Made by a program: the position numbers and the translations under genes | Notes under the pieces: generated by a model | Told to the model about the DNA's origin: nothing | Seen by the model: only the letters and a program-made list of their open reading frames with translations | Database searches by the model: none | Shown here: positions 9,122-18,700 of the stretch, in pieces | Layout: each line of letters starts with the position of its first letter | Numbering within the stretch: position 1 is the first letter of the stretch | NCBI RefSeq assembly: GCF_963920485.1 | Contig: NZ_OY986431.1 | Coordinates: 124,001 to 188,000, forward strand | From: Cyanobium usitatum str. Tous | GTDB taxonomy: Bacteria; Cyanobacteriota; Cyanobacteriia; PCC-6307; Cyanobiaceae | Direction: 5' to 3' | DNA: 64,000 nt

Positions 9122-9678
9122 GGCGAGGGCTGGGCTCCGCCCCCCTGAACGGCAAGGCCGCCGGGCAGGTCTGGCTCAAGCAGACTGCGCAGATCAAACA
9201 GCTGCACGCGCCACTGGCCAGCCTGGGCCACCTGCACCGCCAGCTGGCGTGCCTCCGGGGACAGGCTTAGGCGCACTGCAGTCCTGTCCGCCGGTAGGGG
9301 AAGCCGGTGCAGGTTGCCGTTGGCCCGGTCTTCGATCAGGGCCAGTCTTTGGTTTCCCTGTTGCACCAGGGCCGCCACATAACGACCGTTCCAGCTCAGG
9401 GAGGGGGAGCTATGGGGCTGGCGGTTTTGGAAATGGCGCAGGGGCACGATTCGGCCGCTGGGCTGCTCCTGCAACAGCAGGGTGGCCCGGCCGCCGCGAT
9501 CAACCACTGAGGCAAGAAATCGCCCCTGGCCGCTAAGGGCGGGTTCTTGGCGGCTGTTGCCGTTGAATACCCCAACCGGACTGACACTGCGCCGGGCCAG
9601 CCACGCTCCACCAGAGCAGCCACTGACAAGCAAACTCAAGGCTGTCAGCAGCAGGGCAGACACCCCTAGGGGCCCCAA
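9118..9678 (-). CDS. Putative lipoprotein with TolB-like propeller repeats (paralogue 1)
   Basis: 186 residues from a TTG at 9678. Its lipobox LLVSGC at about residue 21 predicts a lipid-anchored protein. Blade-like repeats include EPALSGQGRFLASVVDRGG and ARQLAVQVAQAGQWRVQL, matching the neighbouring paralogue. A CTG at 9702, overlapping the Ycf66 stop (CTGA), would add LKLFAANR, a better basic signal-peptide start, so the true start is open. Only about half a full propeller is present; the pair may work together. Confidence 0.72.
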   Translation of the reverse strand: MGPLGVSALLLTALSLLVSGCSGGAWLARRSVSPVGVFNGNSRQEPALSGQGRFLASVVDRGGRATLLLQEQPSGRIVPLRHFQNRQPHSSPSLSWNGRYVAALVQQGNQRLALIEDRANGNLHRLPLPADRTAVRLSLSPEARQLAVQVAQAGQWRVQLFDLRSLLEPDLPGGLAVQGGGAQPSP

Positions 9679-9698
9679 TCTGTTGGCGGCGAAAAGCT

Positions 9699-10595
9699 TC
9701 AGTCGTCGAAGCGGGAGCTGTTGTCCCGGGGGCTAGTGCCTCGGGGGCTGGGCTCGGGGCGACTGGACGGTTTCACTGGGGTGAAGTCCGCATCACTGAT
9801 ATCGCTTGCCGCTGGCCGATTGCTTCTGCCGCTGGCAGGGTTTGCTGGGCTGATCGGTGAGCCCTGGGGCACGCCCGCTGGTTGGGAAGCCCTAGGCGCT
9901 TCTGGGGCAGGAGAAGGCGGAGTGGGTGCGGGCCTGCGGCTGGAGCGAGGCATGGCCTCACTAGCGGCGACGGGCCGGCTGCCGCGCCGGGGCTCAACTG
10001 CGGCATCTCGATCACGCCTGCGGGCACCGAAATCGATACTGGGCCGGCTAGAGCTTTGGGGTGCCCAATCCTCTTGGGCAGGGCGGCGGCTGGCGGCCCT
10101 TTCCGGGATGGCGGCCCTACTGCTGGGCCGGGGTGCCCGGTAAAAGTCTTCCTCCTCTGGCGCATCGCCTTCGCCGCGGGAGGGTATGCGGCGCCTCAGC
10201 GGCTCGGGCTCATCAAAGCGATCTGTAGAGGCCTCGCCCCAGGCGCGGCCACCCATTCTGGGCCTGTAGGGGCCTGGTTCAGGCATTGGTTCGTCGTCGT
10301 CGAAGTAGGACGACCGGCGCGCCTGCTCAGTGGTTACCCCGCGCAGGCGCACACTTTCGTAGGCGAAAAAGACAGTGGTGCCCGCGAGCAGAAACTGACC
10401 AAATTGCAGGATTGGATCGAGGCGCCACCCTTGAAAAAACAGGATGCCGCCGCAGAGCAGGCCAACCGCAGCGAAAAAGACGTCGTAATCGCGGGCGAGG
10501 GCGGGCTTGAAGCTCCGCATGAAATAAAGCAGTGCACCGCCCACCGCAAGCACTATGCCCACGATGCTGGCCCAGTTCAGGCTGGCATTAACCAC
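9699..10595 (-). CDS. ycf66: Ycf66 family protein with long disordered tail
   Basis: 298 residues. The first 90 hold three hydrophobic segments and the motif VNASLNWASIVGIVLAVGGA, which fits the Ycf66 family found in cyanobacteria and some plastids (function unknown). Residues from about 100 on are Pro/Ser/Arg/Asp-rich and probably disordered. It lies directly after psbX on the same strand, as expected for the lineage, and the two TolB-like lipoprotein genes follow it closely. Confidence 0.85.
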   Translation of the reverse strand: MVNASLNWASIVGIVLAVGGALLYFMRSFKPALARDYDVFFAAVGLLCGGILFFQGWRLDPILQFGQFLLAGTTVFFAYESVRLRGVTTEQARRSSYFDDDEPMPEPGPYRPRMGGRAWGEASTDRFDEPEPLRRRIPSRGEGDAPEEEDFYRAPRPSSRAAIPERAASRRPAQEDWAPQSSSRPSIDFGARRRDRDAAVEPRRGSRPVAASEAMPRSSRRPAPTPPSPAPEAPRASQPAGVPQGSPISPANPASGRSNRPAASDISDADFTPVKPSSRPEPSPRGTSPRDNSSRFDD

Positions 10596-10682
10596 GGTTT
10601 TTCACCCGAGAGTCCGTCTCGTAAGTGTAGGCAGCTGAGCCCGAGCAGCCAGAGACTTTGGAGTTACTCAGGGGCTGGAAGC

Positions 10683-10805
10683 TCAAAGGCGACGATCAAG
10701 CTGATCGTTTTGGCTGATCAGGACCAGCCCGATCGTGATGGGCACCACCACGATCACGGCGCCGGCAAGCAGGCTGGTCAGGAAATTGGCCAGGGATGGC
10801 GTCAT
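10683..10805 (-). CDS. psbX: Photosystem II protein PsbX
   Basis: 40 residues. The protein starts [20 protein letters not shown] and continues as one membrane helix followed by a short charged tail, which is the PsbX pattern. PsbX is a small single-helix subunit of photosystem II near cytochrome b559 and influences plastoquinone turnover. The ATG is at 10805. It lies 87 bases upstream of ycf66 on the same strand, a typical order. Confidence 0.93.
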   Translation of the reverse strand: MTPSLANFLTSLLAGAVIVVVPITIGLVLISQNDQLDRRL

Positions 10806-10895
10806 GGCAGGAACAGCTCTATGGCTTGATTCGTGGCGCGATCCTAGGCAGTGGTGGCGGCTTCCTACGCTGGGAGCTCAGCTACTTAGAGCTTT

Positions 10896-11240
10896 GTGAC
10901 GGCAGCCCCCTCCTTACCCCAGTCCTGGCTGCCGTTGTTGTCCGGCGTGCACTTGGCCCTGGCCCTGGGCCTGGCGCTTTGGACCTTGCTTTTTCTGTTT
11001 CGCATCGTGCTCACCTGGTATCCCCAGATTGACCTGAGCCGCGGAGCGATGCGCCTGGTCGGAGCCCCTACCGAGCCCTTGCTTGCCCTCACCCGTCGGC
11101 TGATCAAACCAATCGGTGGCGTTGATGTGACGCCGGTGGTGTGGGTGGGCCTGCTCAGCCTGGTGCGGGAAATTTTGGTGGGGCAGCAGGGGCTTGTCAG
11201 TCAGGTGTTGTTTCGAGCCCAAAGCGCTGGAATCGGCTGA
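10896..11240 (+). CDS. YggT/YlmG family membrane protein
   Basis: 114 residues from GTG at 10896. Two hydrophobic stretches flank the conserved segment FRIVLTWYPQ and GAPTEPLLALTRRLIKPIGG, diagnostic of YggT. The cyanobacterial and plastid members (YlmG/Ycf19) are implicated in nucleoid distribution or cell and plastid division. It is divergent from psbX and convergent with accC (13 bases apart). Confidence 0.9.
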   Translation: MTAAPSLPQSWLPLLSGVHLALALGLALWTLLFLFRIVLTWYPQIDLSRGAMRLVGAPTEPLLALTRRLIKPIGGVDVTPVVWVGLLSLVREILVGQQGLVSQVLFRAQSAGIG

Positions 11241-11253
11241 ACTGAGATCCGGC

Positions 11254-12612
11254 TTAGCTGCCCTTCTGCGGAAGCATGTCCTGCTCCACAAATTTGGTGT
11301 GTACGTCGCCCGCCTGGAATTCGGGGCGATCCAGCAGTTGCAGGTGAAAGTCGATGGTGGTGGGAATGCCAGTCACCGCGCATTCCGATAGGGCCCGGCG
11401 CAGCCGCCTGAGGGCGTGGGGGCGATCCGTGCCCCAGACGATCACCTTGCCAATCAAGGAGTCGTAGAAGGGCGGAATTTCATAGCCGGTGTAAACGTGG
11501 CTATCGACCCGCACACCGGGGCCGCCAGGAGGTAGCCAGCCGGTGATTTTGCCGGGGGCGGGCCGGAAGTTTTGGCGGGGGTCTTCTGCGTTAATGCGCG
11601 CCTCGATGGCGTGCCCGCAGAGCTTGATCTGGTCTTGGGTGACCGAAATCGGCTCCCCACCGGCAATACGCAACTGTTCGGCGATCAGATCTACCCCTGT
11701 GACCATCTCGGTGACCGGATGTTCCACCTGGATGCGGGTATTCATTTCCATGAAATAAAACTCCCCGCTGCGGTCCACCAGGAATTCCACGGTGCCGGCG
11801 CCCTCGTAGCCAATGGTGCGGGCGGCGGCCACGGCCGCATCGCCCATCTGGCGGCGCAGGTCGGCGTTGATGGCCACGCTGGGAGCCTCTTCCAGCAGCT
11901 TTTGATGGCGGCGCTGGATCGAGCAGTCGCGCTCGCCCAGGTGGATCACGTTGCCGTGGCGATCGGCCAGCACCTGTACTTCCACGTGCCGGGGCCGGTC
12001 GATGAATTTCTCCATGTAGAGGCCAGGGTTGCCGAAGGCAGCCTCCGCTTCCCCCTGGGCCGCTTTGAACAGGCTCTCGATTTGATCGGGCCCAGGCACC
12101 AGGCGCATGCCGCGGCCGCCGCCGCCAGCGGTGGCCTTGATCATCACCGGATAGCCCATCGATTCGGCCAATCGCGCAGCCTCCTCCGGGCTGGCCAGCA
12201 AGCCGGCACTACCGGGGATGGTGGGCACCCCCACCCGTTCCATGGTGGCCTTAGCGGTCGACTTATCTCCCATCGAGCGGATGGCCTCGGGGGAGGGACC
12301 CACAAACGTGATGCCGTGGTCGGCGCAGATCTCGGCGAAGCGGTCGTTTTCGGCCAGAAAGCCGTAGCCGGGGTGAATTGCGTCAGCACCCCGGGAGGTG
12401 GCCGCCGCCAAAATGTTGGGGATGTGGAGGTAGCTCTTGCTGCTGGGCGCTTCGCCAACGCATACGGCTTCGTCGGCGAGCTGCACGTGCAGGGCGTTTT
12501 TATCCACCGTGCTGTAGACCGCGACGGTGGGAATGCCGAGCTCCCGGCAGGTGCGCAGGATGCGTAGGGCTATCTCGCCACGGTTGGCGATCAGCAGCTT
12601 GCCGATGGGCAT
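11254..12612 (-). CDS. accC: Biotin carboxylase subunit of acetyl-CoA carboxylase
   Basis: 452 residues. It carboxylates the biotin on AccB with ATP and bicarbonate, the first half-reaction of fatty-acid synthesis. The N terminus [17 protein letters not shown], the ATP-grasp glycine loop [11 protein letters not shown], and [14 protein letters not shown] in the active site are all intact. Length matches the family. It is a single gene here with no accB neighbour, usual for cyanobacteria. Confidence 0.97.
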   Translation of the reverse strand: MPIGKLLIANRGEIALRILRTCRELGIPTVAVYSTVDKNALHVQLADEAVCVGEAPSSKSYLHIPNILAAATSRGADAIHPGYGFLAENDRFAEICADHGITFVGPSPEAIRSMGDKSTAKATMERVGVPTIPGSAGLLASPEEAARLAESMGYPVMIKATAGGGGRGMRLVPGPDQIESLFKAAQGEAEAAFGNPGLYMEKFIDRPRHVEVQVLADRHGNVIHLGERDCSIQRRHQKLLEEAPSVAINADLRRQMGDAAVAAARTIGYEGAGTVEFLVDRSGEFYFMEMNTRIQVEHPVTEMVTGVDLIAEQLRIAGGEPISVTQDQIKLCGHAIEARINAEDPRQNFRPAPGKITGWLPPGGPGVRVDSHVYTGYEIPPFYDSLIGKVIVWGTDRPHALRRLRRALSECAVTGIPTTIDFHLQLLDRPEFQAGDVHTKFVEQDMLPQKGS

Positions 12613-12742
12613 CCGCGGCGTCTCAGCTGATATGGGCTGAGGCGGACTGTATCAGTGCTGCCTGGACATCTCCCTCAGAGGGTTCTGGCGCCGGCGATGG
12701 GTATATTGCTCGCACCGGAACGCCCAGCGATCCGAACCACAT

Positions 12743-12824
12743 GCGGATGTGGTGGAATTGGTAGACACGCACGTTTGAGGGGCGTGTGGCTTCGGCCTTA
12801 CGAGTTCAAGTCTCGTCATCCGCA
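12743..12824 (+). tRNA. tRNA-Leu (anticodon GAG)
   Basis: An 82-base cloverleaf. The acceptor stem GCGGATG pairs with CATCCGC at 12817-12823, followed by discriminator A. The anticodon stem CACGT/GCGTG encloses TTGAGGG, giving anticodon GAG. A long variable arm (GGCTTCGGCC) marks a class II tRNA, and the T arm has GTTCAAG. CCA is not encoded. It decodes CUC and CUU codons. Confidence 0.95.
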
Positions 12825-12849
12825 TTTCTTAATTCGAGCCATCCAGGCC

Positions 12850-14136
12850 TTGCCCGAATCGATCCGGCCCTCGGCAGCGATCGTGCTTGTCAGCAACGGC
12901 CCCGGAGAGCTGTCCACCTGGGTTCGCCCCCTCGCCCAGCGCCTGCATCGCCAGATGCCGCTGCTGCCTGAGGTGCCTGGGGCAGCCTGCAGCCTCAAGT
13001 TGCTGCTTGTGCCCTGTCCAAACGGCACGGGACAGGAGCATCGAGCCGCCGCCGCCTGGGGCCTGTTTGAGCGCATCGTGCCGGCGCGTCAATTTTGGTC
13101 GCTGCTACTGCGCCCCAAGCGGTTTGGCCCCTGGCCCCGCCAGGGCCTGGTGGTGTTTTTAGGGGGTGATCAGTTTTGGACCGTGCTGCTCTCGGCACGG
13201 CTTGGTTACCGCCATCTCACCTATGCGGAATGGGTGGCCCGCTGGCCCCGCTGGAACGATCGCATCGCTGCCATGGGCCCCCTGGCTGCTGACCAGTTGG
13301 CGCCGCGTTGGGCATCCCGCTGCACGGTGGTGGGTGACCTGATGGCAGACCTCTCGGAGTCGGCCCGCAGTGAGGCGCCCTTGCCGGCAGGGGAGTGGTT
13401 GGCGCTGCTGCCGGGCTCGAAGCGGGCCAAGTTGCGCGTGGGCATGCCGTTTTTGCTGGAGACGGCCGACCGGTTGGCGGCCCTGCGTCCTGGCTGTTGC
13501 TTTCTGCTGCCCTTGGCACCTACCACTGCGGTGGAGGAGCTGCTGACTCAGGCAGGCCCGGCCAATCCGATCGCCCGTACCTACCGGTCGGGTCAGCCCC
13601 GCCTGCTGGCTCCGGATCTACTTGAGACGCCAGCTGGCACCAGGATTCGGCTGGTTCGGGAGAATCCGGCTTACGGCCGCTTGAGCCAGTGCTCCCTGGC
13701 CCTCACCACCGTGGGCGCCAATACCGCCGAACTGGCTGCTTTGGGGGTGCCGATGTTGGTGCTGGTGCCAACCCAGCACCTGCACGTCATGCAGGCCTGG
13801 GATGGACTGGCCGGATTGCTGGGGCGGTTGCCCCTGCTGCGCTGGCTGTTTGGGGTGCTGATTACGGCCTGGCGGCTGCGCCACCGGGGCTTTCTGGCCT
13901 CGCCCAACATTGCCGCTGGCCGCTTGGTGGTGCCGGAGCGGGTTGGAGCGATCACCCCTGAGGCCATCGCCGCTGAAGCCGCCGACTGGCTGGCGGCACC
14001 GGAGCGACTGGAGCAGATGCGCGCCGATCTGCGCAGCCTGCGGGGCCAGCCGGGGGCGGTGGCCAGCCTGGCGGCTCTGGTGCAGGAGCTGCTGCCCCCT
14101 GAGCTGAGTGCCCCTGAGCTGAAATCCCCCAACTGA
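12850..14136 (+). CDS. Lipid-A-disaccharide-synthase-related glycosyltransferase-like protein
   Basis: About 428 residues from a TTG at 12850. The frame is open further upstream through the tRNA gene, so the start is uncertain. Motifs include the N-terminal VLVSNGPGELSTWV, the central GDLMADL and LLPGSKRAKL, and the C-terminal TVGANTAELAALGVPMLVLVPTQ that resembles the donor-binding region of LpxB. This matches a cyanobacterial family related to LpxB whose reaction is not established. It lies directly behind tRNA-Leu, perhaps read from the same transcript. Confidence 0.8.
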   Translation: MPESIRPSAAIVLVSNGPGELSTWVRPLAQRLHRQMPLLPEVPGAACSLKLLLVPCPNGTGQEHRAAAAWGLFERIVPARQFWSLLLRPKRFGPWPRQGLVVFLGGDQFWTVLLSARLGYRHLTYAEWVARWPRWNDRIAAMGPLAADQLAPRWASRCTVVGDLMADLSESARSEAPLPAGEWLALLPGSKRAKLRVGMPFLLETADRLAALRPGCCFLLPLAPTTAVEELLTQAGPANPIARTYRSGQPRLLAPDLLETPAGTRIRLVRENPAYGRLSQCSLALTTVGANTAELAALGVPMLVLVPTQHLHVMQAWDGLAGLLGRLPLLRWLFGVLITAWRLRHRGFLASPNIAAGRLVVPERVGAITPEAIAAEAADWLAAPERLEQMRADLRSLRGQPGAVASLAALVQELLPPELSAPELKSPN

Positions 14137-14172
14137 GCTGCCTAGGCTTGCGGCTCATTTTCGCTGAGTCCG

Positions 14173-14616
14173 ATGGCCGACGCTGCTAATTCTTCCGACC
14201 CTTCAGCCTGCGGCCTCGACAGTGGCTTGGCCCGCGGGGCCAGCGAGGAGCAGTGGCGCCAGCAGCTGACGCCTGAGCAGTTCCGGGTTGCCCGGCAGGG
14301 CGGCACCGAGCGTGCCTTCAGCGGCGCCTACTGGAACCAGAAGGGCAATGGCAGTTACCACTGCATCTGCTGTGATGCCGAGCTCTACAGCAGCGCCACC
14401 AAGTTTGATTCCGGTACCGGCTGGCCCAGTTTCTGGGATGGGGTAAGCGCTGCTGCGATCAGCACCCACACCGATAACGCCCACGGCATGGTGCGCACCG
14501 AAATTCGCTGCGCAAATTGCGACGCCCACCTTGGCCACGTTTTCAACGACGGCCCGGCCCCAACCGGTCAGCGCCACTGCGTCAATTCGGCTTCCCTGGC
14601 CTTCAAAGCGAGCTGA
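14173..14616 (+). CDS. msrB: Peptide-methionine (R)-S-oxide reductase
   Basis: 147 residues. Reduces methionine-R-sulfoxide in proteins, using thioredoxin. The zinc-binding pairs CICC and CANC, the substrate loop [11 protein letters not shown] and the catalytic cysteine in RHCVNSASL are present. The extra N-terminal 35 residues are not part of the catalytic fold. Length is normal. It is followed by a convergent PRC-barrel gene. Confidence 0.96.
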   Translation: MADAANSSDPSACGLDSGLARGASEEQWRQQLTPEQFRVARQGGTERAFSGAYWNQKGNGSYHCICCDAELYSSATKFDSGTGWPSFWDGVSAAAISTHTDNAHGMVRTEIRCANCDAHLGHVFNDGPAPTGQRHCVNSASLAFKAS

Positions 14617-14628
14617 GAGGGATTTTTC

Positions 14629-15645
14629 TTACCAGGGGTCTTCAAGGTCGTTGCTGGCCAGGTCTTCAGCCTCCACATCCAGGGGTTCCCGGTAGGGGGT
14701 GGGGGCGGGCCGCCTCTCTAGGGGGCGTGCCTGCCTGGGCAGGGGTTCGGCCTGCAGGGGGCGGCGAATGGGTTCCGTTGGACGCTCGACGTAGCGTGAT
14801 TCTTCGTAACGCGGTTGCTCGTAGCGGCTCTCCTCCTCGTCGAGGTAGCGGCGCTGGCGCAGGGGTTCCCGTTGGCGCTGCTCATCGAGTTCGACGTAAT
14901 CGAACTCCTCATCGGGCTCGAAGCTCTGGCTAGTGGCCGGCTGGATGCGGCGCTGTTCCTGCACCGCCGGCTGGCCCGCCGCCAGTTGGTTTTCCACGGG
15001 CACCATTCCGGTGCGGTATCGATCCCGCTCCTCCTGCTCCCAGCTCGGCCCCCCAATACCAAGCTTCTCCAGCAGCCCAGATCCCAACTGCTTGAGCTTG
15101 TCTTCGGCGCCCTCGTAAACAATGATCCGATCCGGCCCGCTGCTGACGATCTCTTCAACGGTGAGTTCCCAGGTGCTCAGTACGCCTTCACCCAGTAGGG
15201 GCACTCCCAGGGCGCCGATCACCAGGGTGGCCAGCTCGCCGGTTTCGATGTCGAAGCTGAAGCCCAGCACCCGGCCCAGCTGGTCTCCCGCTTCGGTGAT
15301 CACCTGGCAGTTGATCACCTTGCCGTAACGGTCAGGATTGAAGCCTTCGGCCAGCGAATCGGCGGAATCCACCAGGATCACATCGCCCACCTGGCGGATC
15401 CGGTCGAGGGGCATCCAGCGCGGCAGGCCTGGCAGGAAGCGGGTCAGAGGGTTGTCGCGCAGGCCCAGCGCCACCACTTCGCGCCGGTCGATGTCCACCA
15501 CCACCTCGCCCACCACGCCCAGCCGGCGGCCGGTGTCGCGGGTGATCACCTGGGTGCCCATCAGCTCGGAGCGCAACCAGAGGCGATCGCTAGGGGCGGC
15601 AGCCGTTGCGCCGGGATCAGCGGAAGGGGGGATGGAGGAGGTCAA
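14629..15645 (-). CDS. PRC-barrel domain protein
   Basis: 338 residues. Two PRC-barrel domains (about residues 25-105 and 105-180) contain GTQVITRDTGRRLGVVGEV and the repeated pattern around INCQVITEAGDQLGRVLGFS. The second half is rich in Arg, Glu and Tyr (many RYEE/SRYVE repeats) and probably disordered. PRC barrels occur in RimM and photosynthetic reaction-centre H subunits and mediate protein contacts. The partner here is unknown. It follows smc in the same direction, 68 bases apart. Confidence 0.85.
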   Translation of the reverse strand: MTSSIPPSADPGATAAAPSDRLWLRSELMGTQVITRDTGRRLGVVGEVVVDIDRREVVALGLRDNPLTRFLPGLPRWMPLDRIRQVGDVILVDSADSLAEGFNPDRYGKVINCQVITEAGDQLGRVLGFSFDIETGELATLVIGALGVPLLGEGVLSTWELTVEEIVSSGPDRIIVYEGAEDKLKQLGSGLLEKLGIGGPSWEQEERDRYRTGMVPVENQLAAGQPAVQEQRRIQPATSQSFEPDEEFDYVELDEQRQREPLRQRRYLDEEESRYEQPRYEESRYVERPTEPIRRPLQAEPLPRQARPLERRPAPTPYREPLDVEAEDLASNDLEDPW

Positions 15646-15713
15646 TGAAAGGGTCGTACCCGTGGCCCAGTCGACCCATTGTGGCTCACCTGCTCCGCTG
15701 GGGAAGGGGCGGC

Positions 15714-18700
15714 TCAGGCGGCGGGCGGTAACCCGACCACCTGGGTGTGGGCGCCCCGGGCCTGGGTGACGCCAATGGTGCGGGTGGCGGCGGCGATCAT
15801 CGGGCGCCGGTGGCTCACCACCATGAATTGGGCCTGGTCTGCCTGGCCGGCAATCAGGGCGGCCAGGCGCTCCACGTTGACGCCGTCGAGAAAGCTGTCA
15901 ACTTCGTCTAATGCGTAGAAGGGCGAAGGGCGGAAGCGCTGCAGGGCAAACAGGAAGCTCAGCGCCGTGAGCGATTTCTCGCCTCCACTCATGGAGTTGA
16001 GCCGCCGCACCGCCTTGCCCTTGGGGTGGGCCACCAGGGTGAGGCCACCTTCAAGGGGTGCTTCCGGGTTTTCCAGCTGCAGGTGCCCCTCGCCGTCGGA
16101 TAGCCCTTCAAAGATTGTGCGGAAATGGCCATCCACGGCTGTGAAGGCTTCAAGGAAGGCCTCCTGGCGCAAGGTGGCCACGGTTTCGATGCGTAGCAGC
16201 AGCTCTTCGCGCTCCTTGCTAAGCACTTCGAGCCGCTCCTCCAATTCCGCCAAGCGGGTTTCCAGCTGCTCAAGCTCCTCAAGGGCGAGCATGTTCACCG
16301 GTTCGAGGGCTTCCATCCGGGCTTGCAGACTGCGCAGCTCCGCCTGCAGGGCCTCTAGGCCCGCCTGCCGCACCTCCTCGGGGATCTCCGGCAGGGGCTC
16401 GGGCAGTTCCCGCTCGAGTTGGGCCAGGCGCAGTTGGTCGCCACGCTGCTGTTCGGCCAGCGATTCGATCTCCTCGCCGAGGCGTTGCAGTTCCCATTGG
16501 CGCTTTTGCAGGGCCTGGCGCTGGGCGGCCAGCTGGGCTTCGGCGGCATCGCGGGCGCGGCGGCTTTCGCCAAAGCGGGTTTGCAGCTGCTTTTGCTCGG
16601 CGGCCAAGGTGCTGCGTCGCTCCTGATCCGCCTGGTGCTGCTCTTTCCAGCGAGCTCGCTCCGCCACCAGGGTGTTCACAGCGGCCACCAGCCGCTGTTC
16701 ATCGGCGCTTAGGGCCTCGAGCTGGTTGCTGAGGCGCTCGGCGCTCAGGGCCCGTTCGCGCCGGGCCGCCAGCAGACCATCACGCTGGCTGCGGGCCGTG
16801 GCCAGGGCCGTGTCGGCTGCCTCTAGCTCGCTCTGCAGCCCCTGCCAGCGGGCCGCATCACCGGAGGATTGCACCGCAGCCTCGGCCTCTTCCAGGCTGA
16901 TGAGTTGTTGCTGCAGGGGCAACAGCAGGGAATCAAGTTGCTGCTGGCGCTGCAGATCGCTCTGCAAGGCCTGCTGCAGTTGGCCCAGGCGGCTGCCCAG
17001 CTGCTGCTGGCGTTGCAGTTGGGGGGCCAGGGCCCGCTGGGCGGCGCTGCGCTCGGCCTCCAGGCCCGCCTGGCGCTGCTGGTGCTCCAGCAGCCGGGGG
17101 CGTAGGGCTTCGAGCCGCTGACCCAGCTCCGCTTCCTTGCGGCGGCAGGCCAGCAGGCTCTCGCCCAGCTCCAGCAAGCGCTGGCGCAGGGGTTCGGCTT
17201 CGTCGCCGTCCTGGCTGCGGCCGAAGCAGAGCTGGCTGCCCCGCTGTTGCAGGCTGCCGCCGGTCATGGCGCCGCTCTTCTCCAGCAGTTCGCCGTCGAG
17301 GGTCACGGCCCGGCAGCGGCCCAGTTCGCGTCTGGCATTGGCCAGGCTGTCGAACACCAGGGTGTCGCCAAAGACGTAGCGGAATACCTCGGCGTAGACG
17401 GGCTCGTAACCCACCAGATCCACCGCCTTGCCCACCAGCCCACCGCTGCCCGCGCCGCCACCACGTTGCAGGGCGGCTCCGCCGCTACCACTGGAGCCGC
17501 CACCGGAGCCACCACGAATTTTGTTGAGCGGCAGGAAGGTGAGCCGGCCTGCCCGGCGACTTTTGAGCAGCTCGATCGCCCGGGCGGCGATGCGGTCGTC
17601 GTCGACCACCACCTGGCCGAGGCGCCCCCCGGCGGCCACTTCCAGCGCCAAGCGCACCCGCTCCTCCACTTCGCCGAGCTGGGCCACCGGCCCGTGGATG
17701 CCGTCCATGCCAGCCTCCAGCAGCACCCGCAGGGCACCGGTGCCGCGGCTTTCCTGCAGGGTTTCGCGGCGGCTGTCTAGTCGGGCGATCTCGCGCTCGA
17801 GCTGGGTTTGCTCCTGCTCGAGGCGGCTGCGGGTGCGCTGCTGCAGGGCCAGGGCTTCGGCCAGCTCCTGCACCTGCTGCTGCTCCGCTCGGGTGGCTTC
17901 CAGCACCTGCTGCCAGCTGCTTTCGGTGGCCTCCAGTTGCTGCTGGGCACTGCGATGGCTGGCCCCTTCCTGCTGCTCTTCGGCGCCGAGCTCGGCCAGG
18001 CGCTCCTGGTGCTGCCGCAGCCGCTCCTGCAGTTGTTGACGCTCGGCCTCCAGGGGGCCGAGCTGCTCGCCCAGCTGCTGGCGCGCGCGGCTGCGCTGCT
18101 GCTGTTCCTCCAACCAGCTGCCGGAGCGCCCCGCCACCTCGCCGAGCCGGCGGCGCGATAGCTCCACGGCGGCTTCGGCAGCGCGGCAGCCGGCCTCGGC
18201 GTCGCTGAGAGCGGCTTGGTCGGAACTGGCCTCGAGGGCTTGCTGCTGCTGGCGCAGCTCGCCCTGGGTGCGGGCCAGCTCGTGGCGCTGGCGTTGCAGG
18301 GCCTCGGCATCGAGCTGGTGTTTGCCTGCCTGGCGGGTTAGTTCGCGGCCACTGGCTTCCAGACCGGCCAGCTCGGCTTGCACGGCGATCAGCTGGTCTT
18401 CACCGAGGGCCTTGACCTCAGCTTGGAGCTGTTCGAGCACGGCGGCGGCGGCAGTCAGGCCCGTTTCGCCCTCGCTGATCGCCTCGCGTTCAGCCTGTTG
18501 CTGACTGGCGAGGCTGGCGCTGCGTTGCAGCAAGGCAGTCTGGCTCGCCTGGGCTGCTTCAAAGGCCAGTACCTGCTCCTGCAGGCGGCCGTTGTGGTGG
18601 CGCTGGCGCAAGTCTTGATAGGTGCGGGCCTTGGCGCAGTCGCGCTCAAGTTTCTGGCGGGAGCTGAGCAGCTCCTGCTGCACGATTGAGCAGCGCTCCT

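Noticed and set aside
11572-12567. 331-codon plus-strand frame opposite accC
   Set aside because: Antisense shadow of a highly conserved biotin carboxylase gene.
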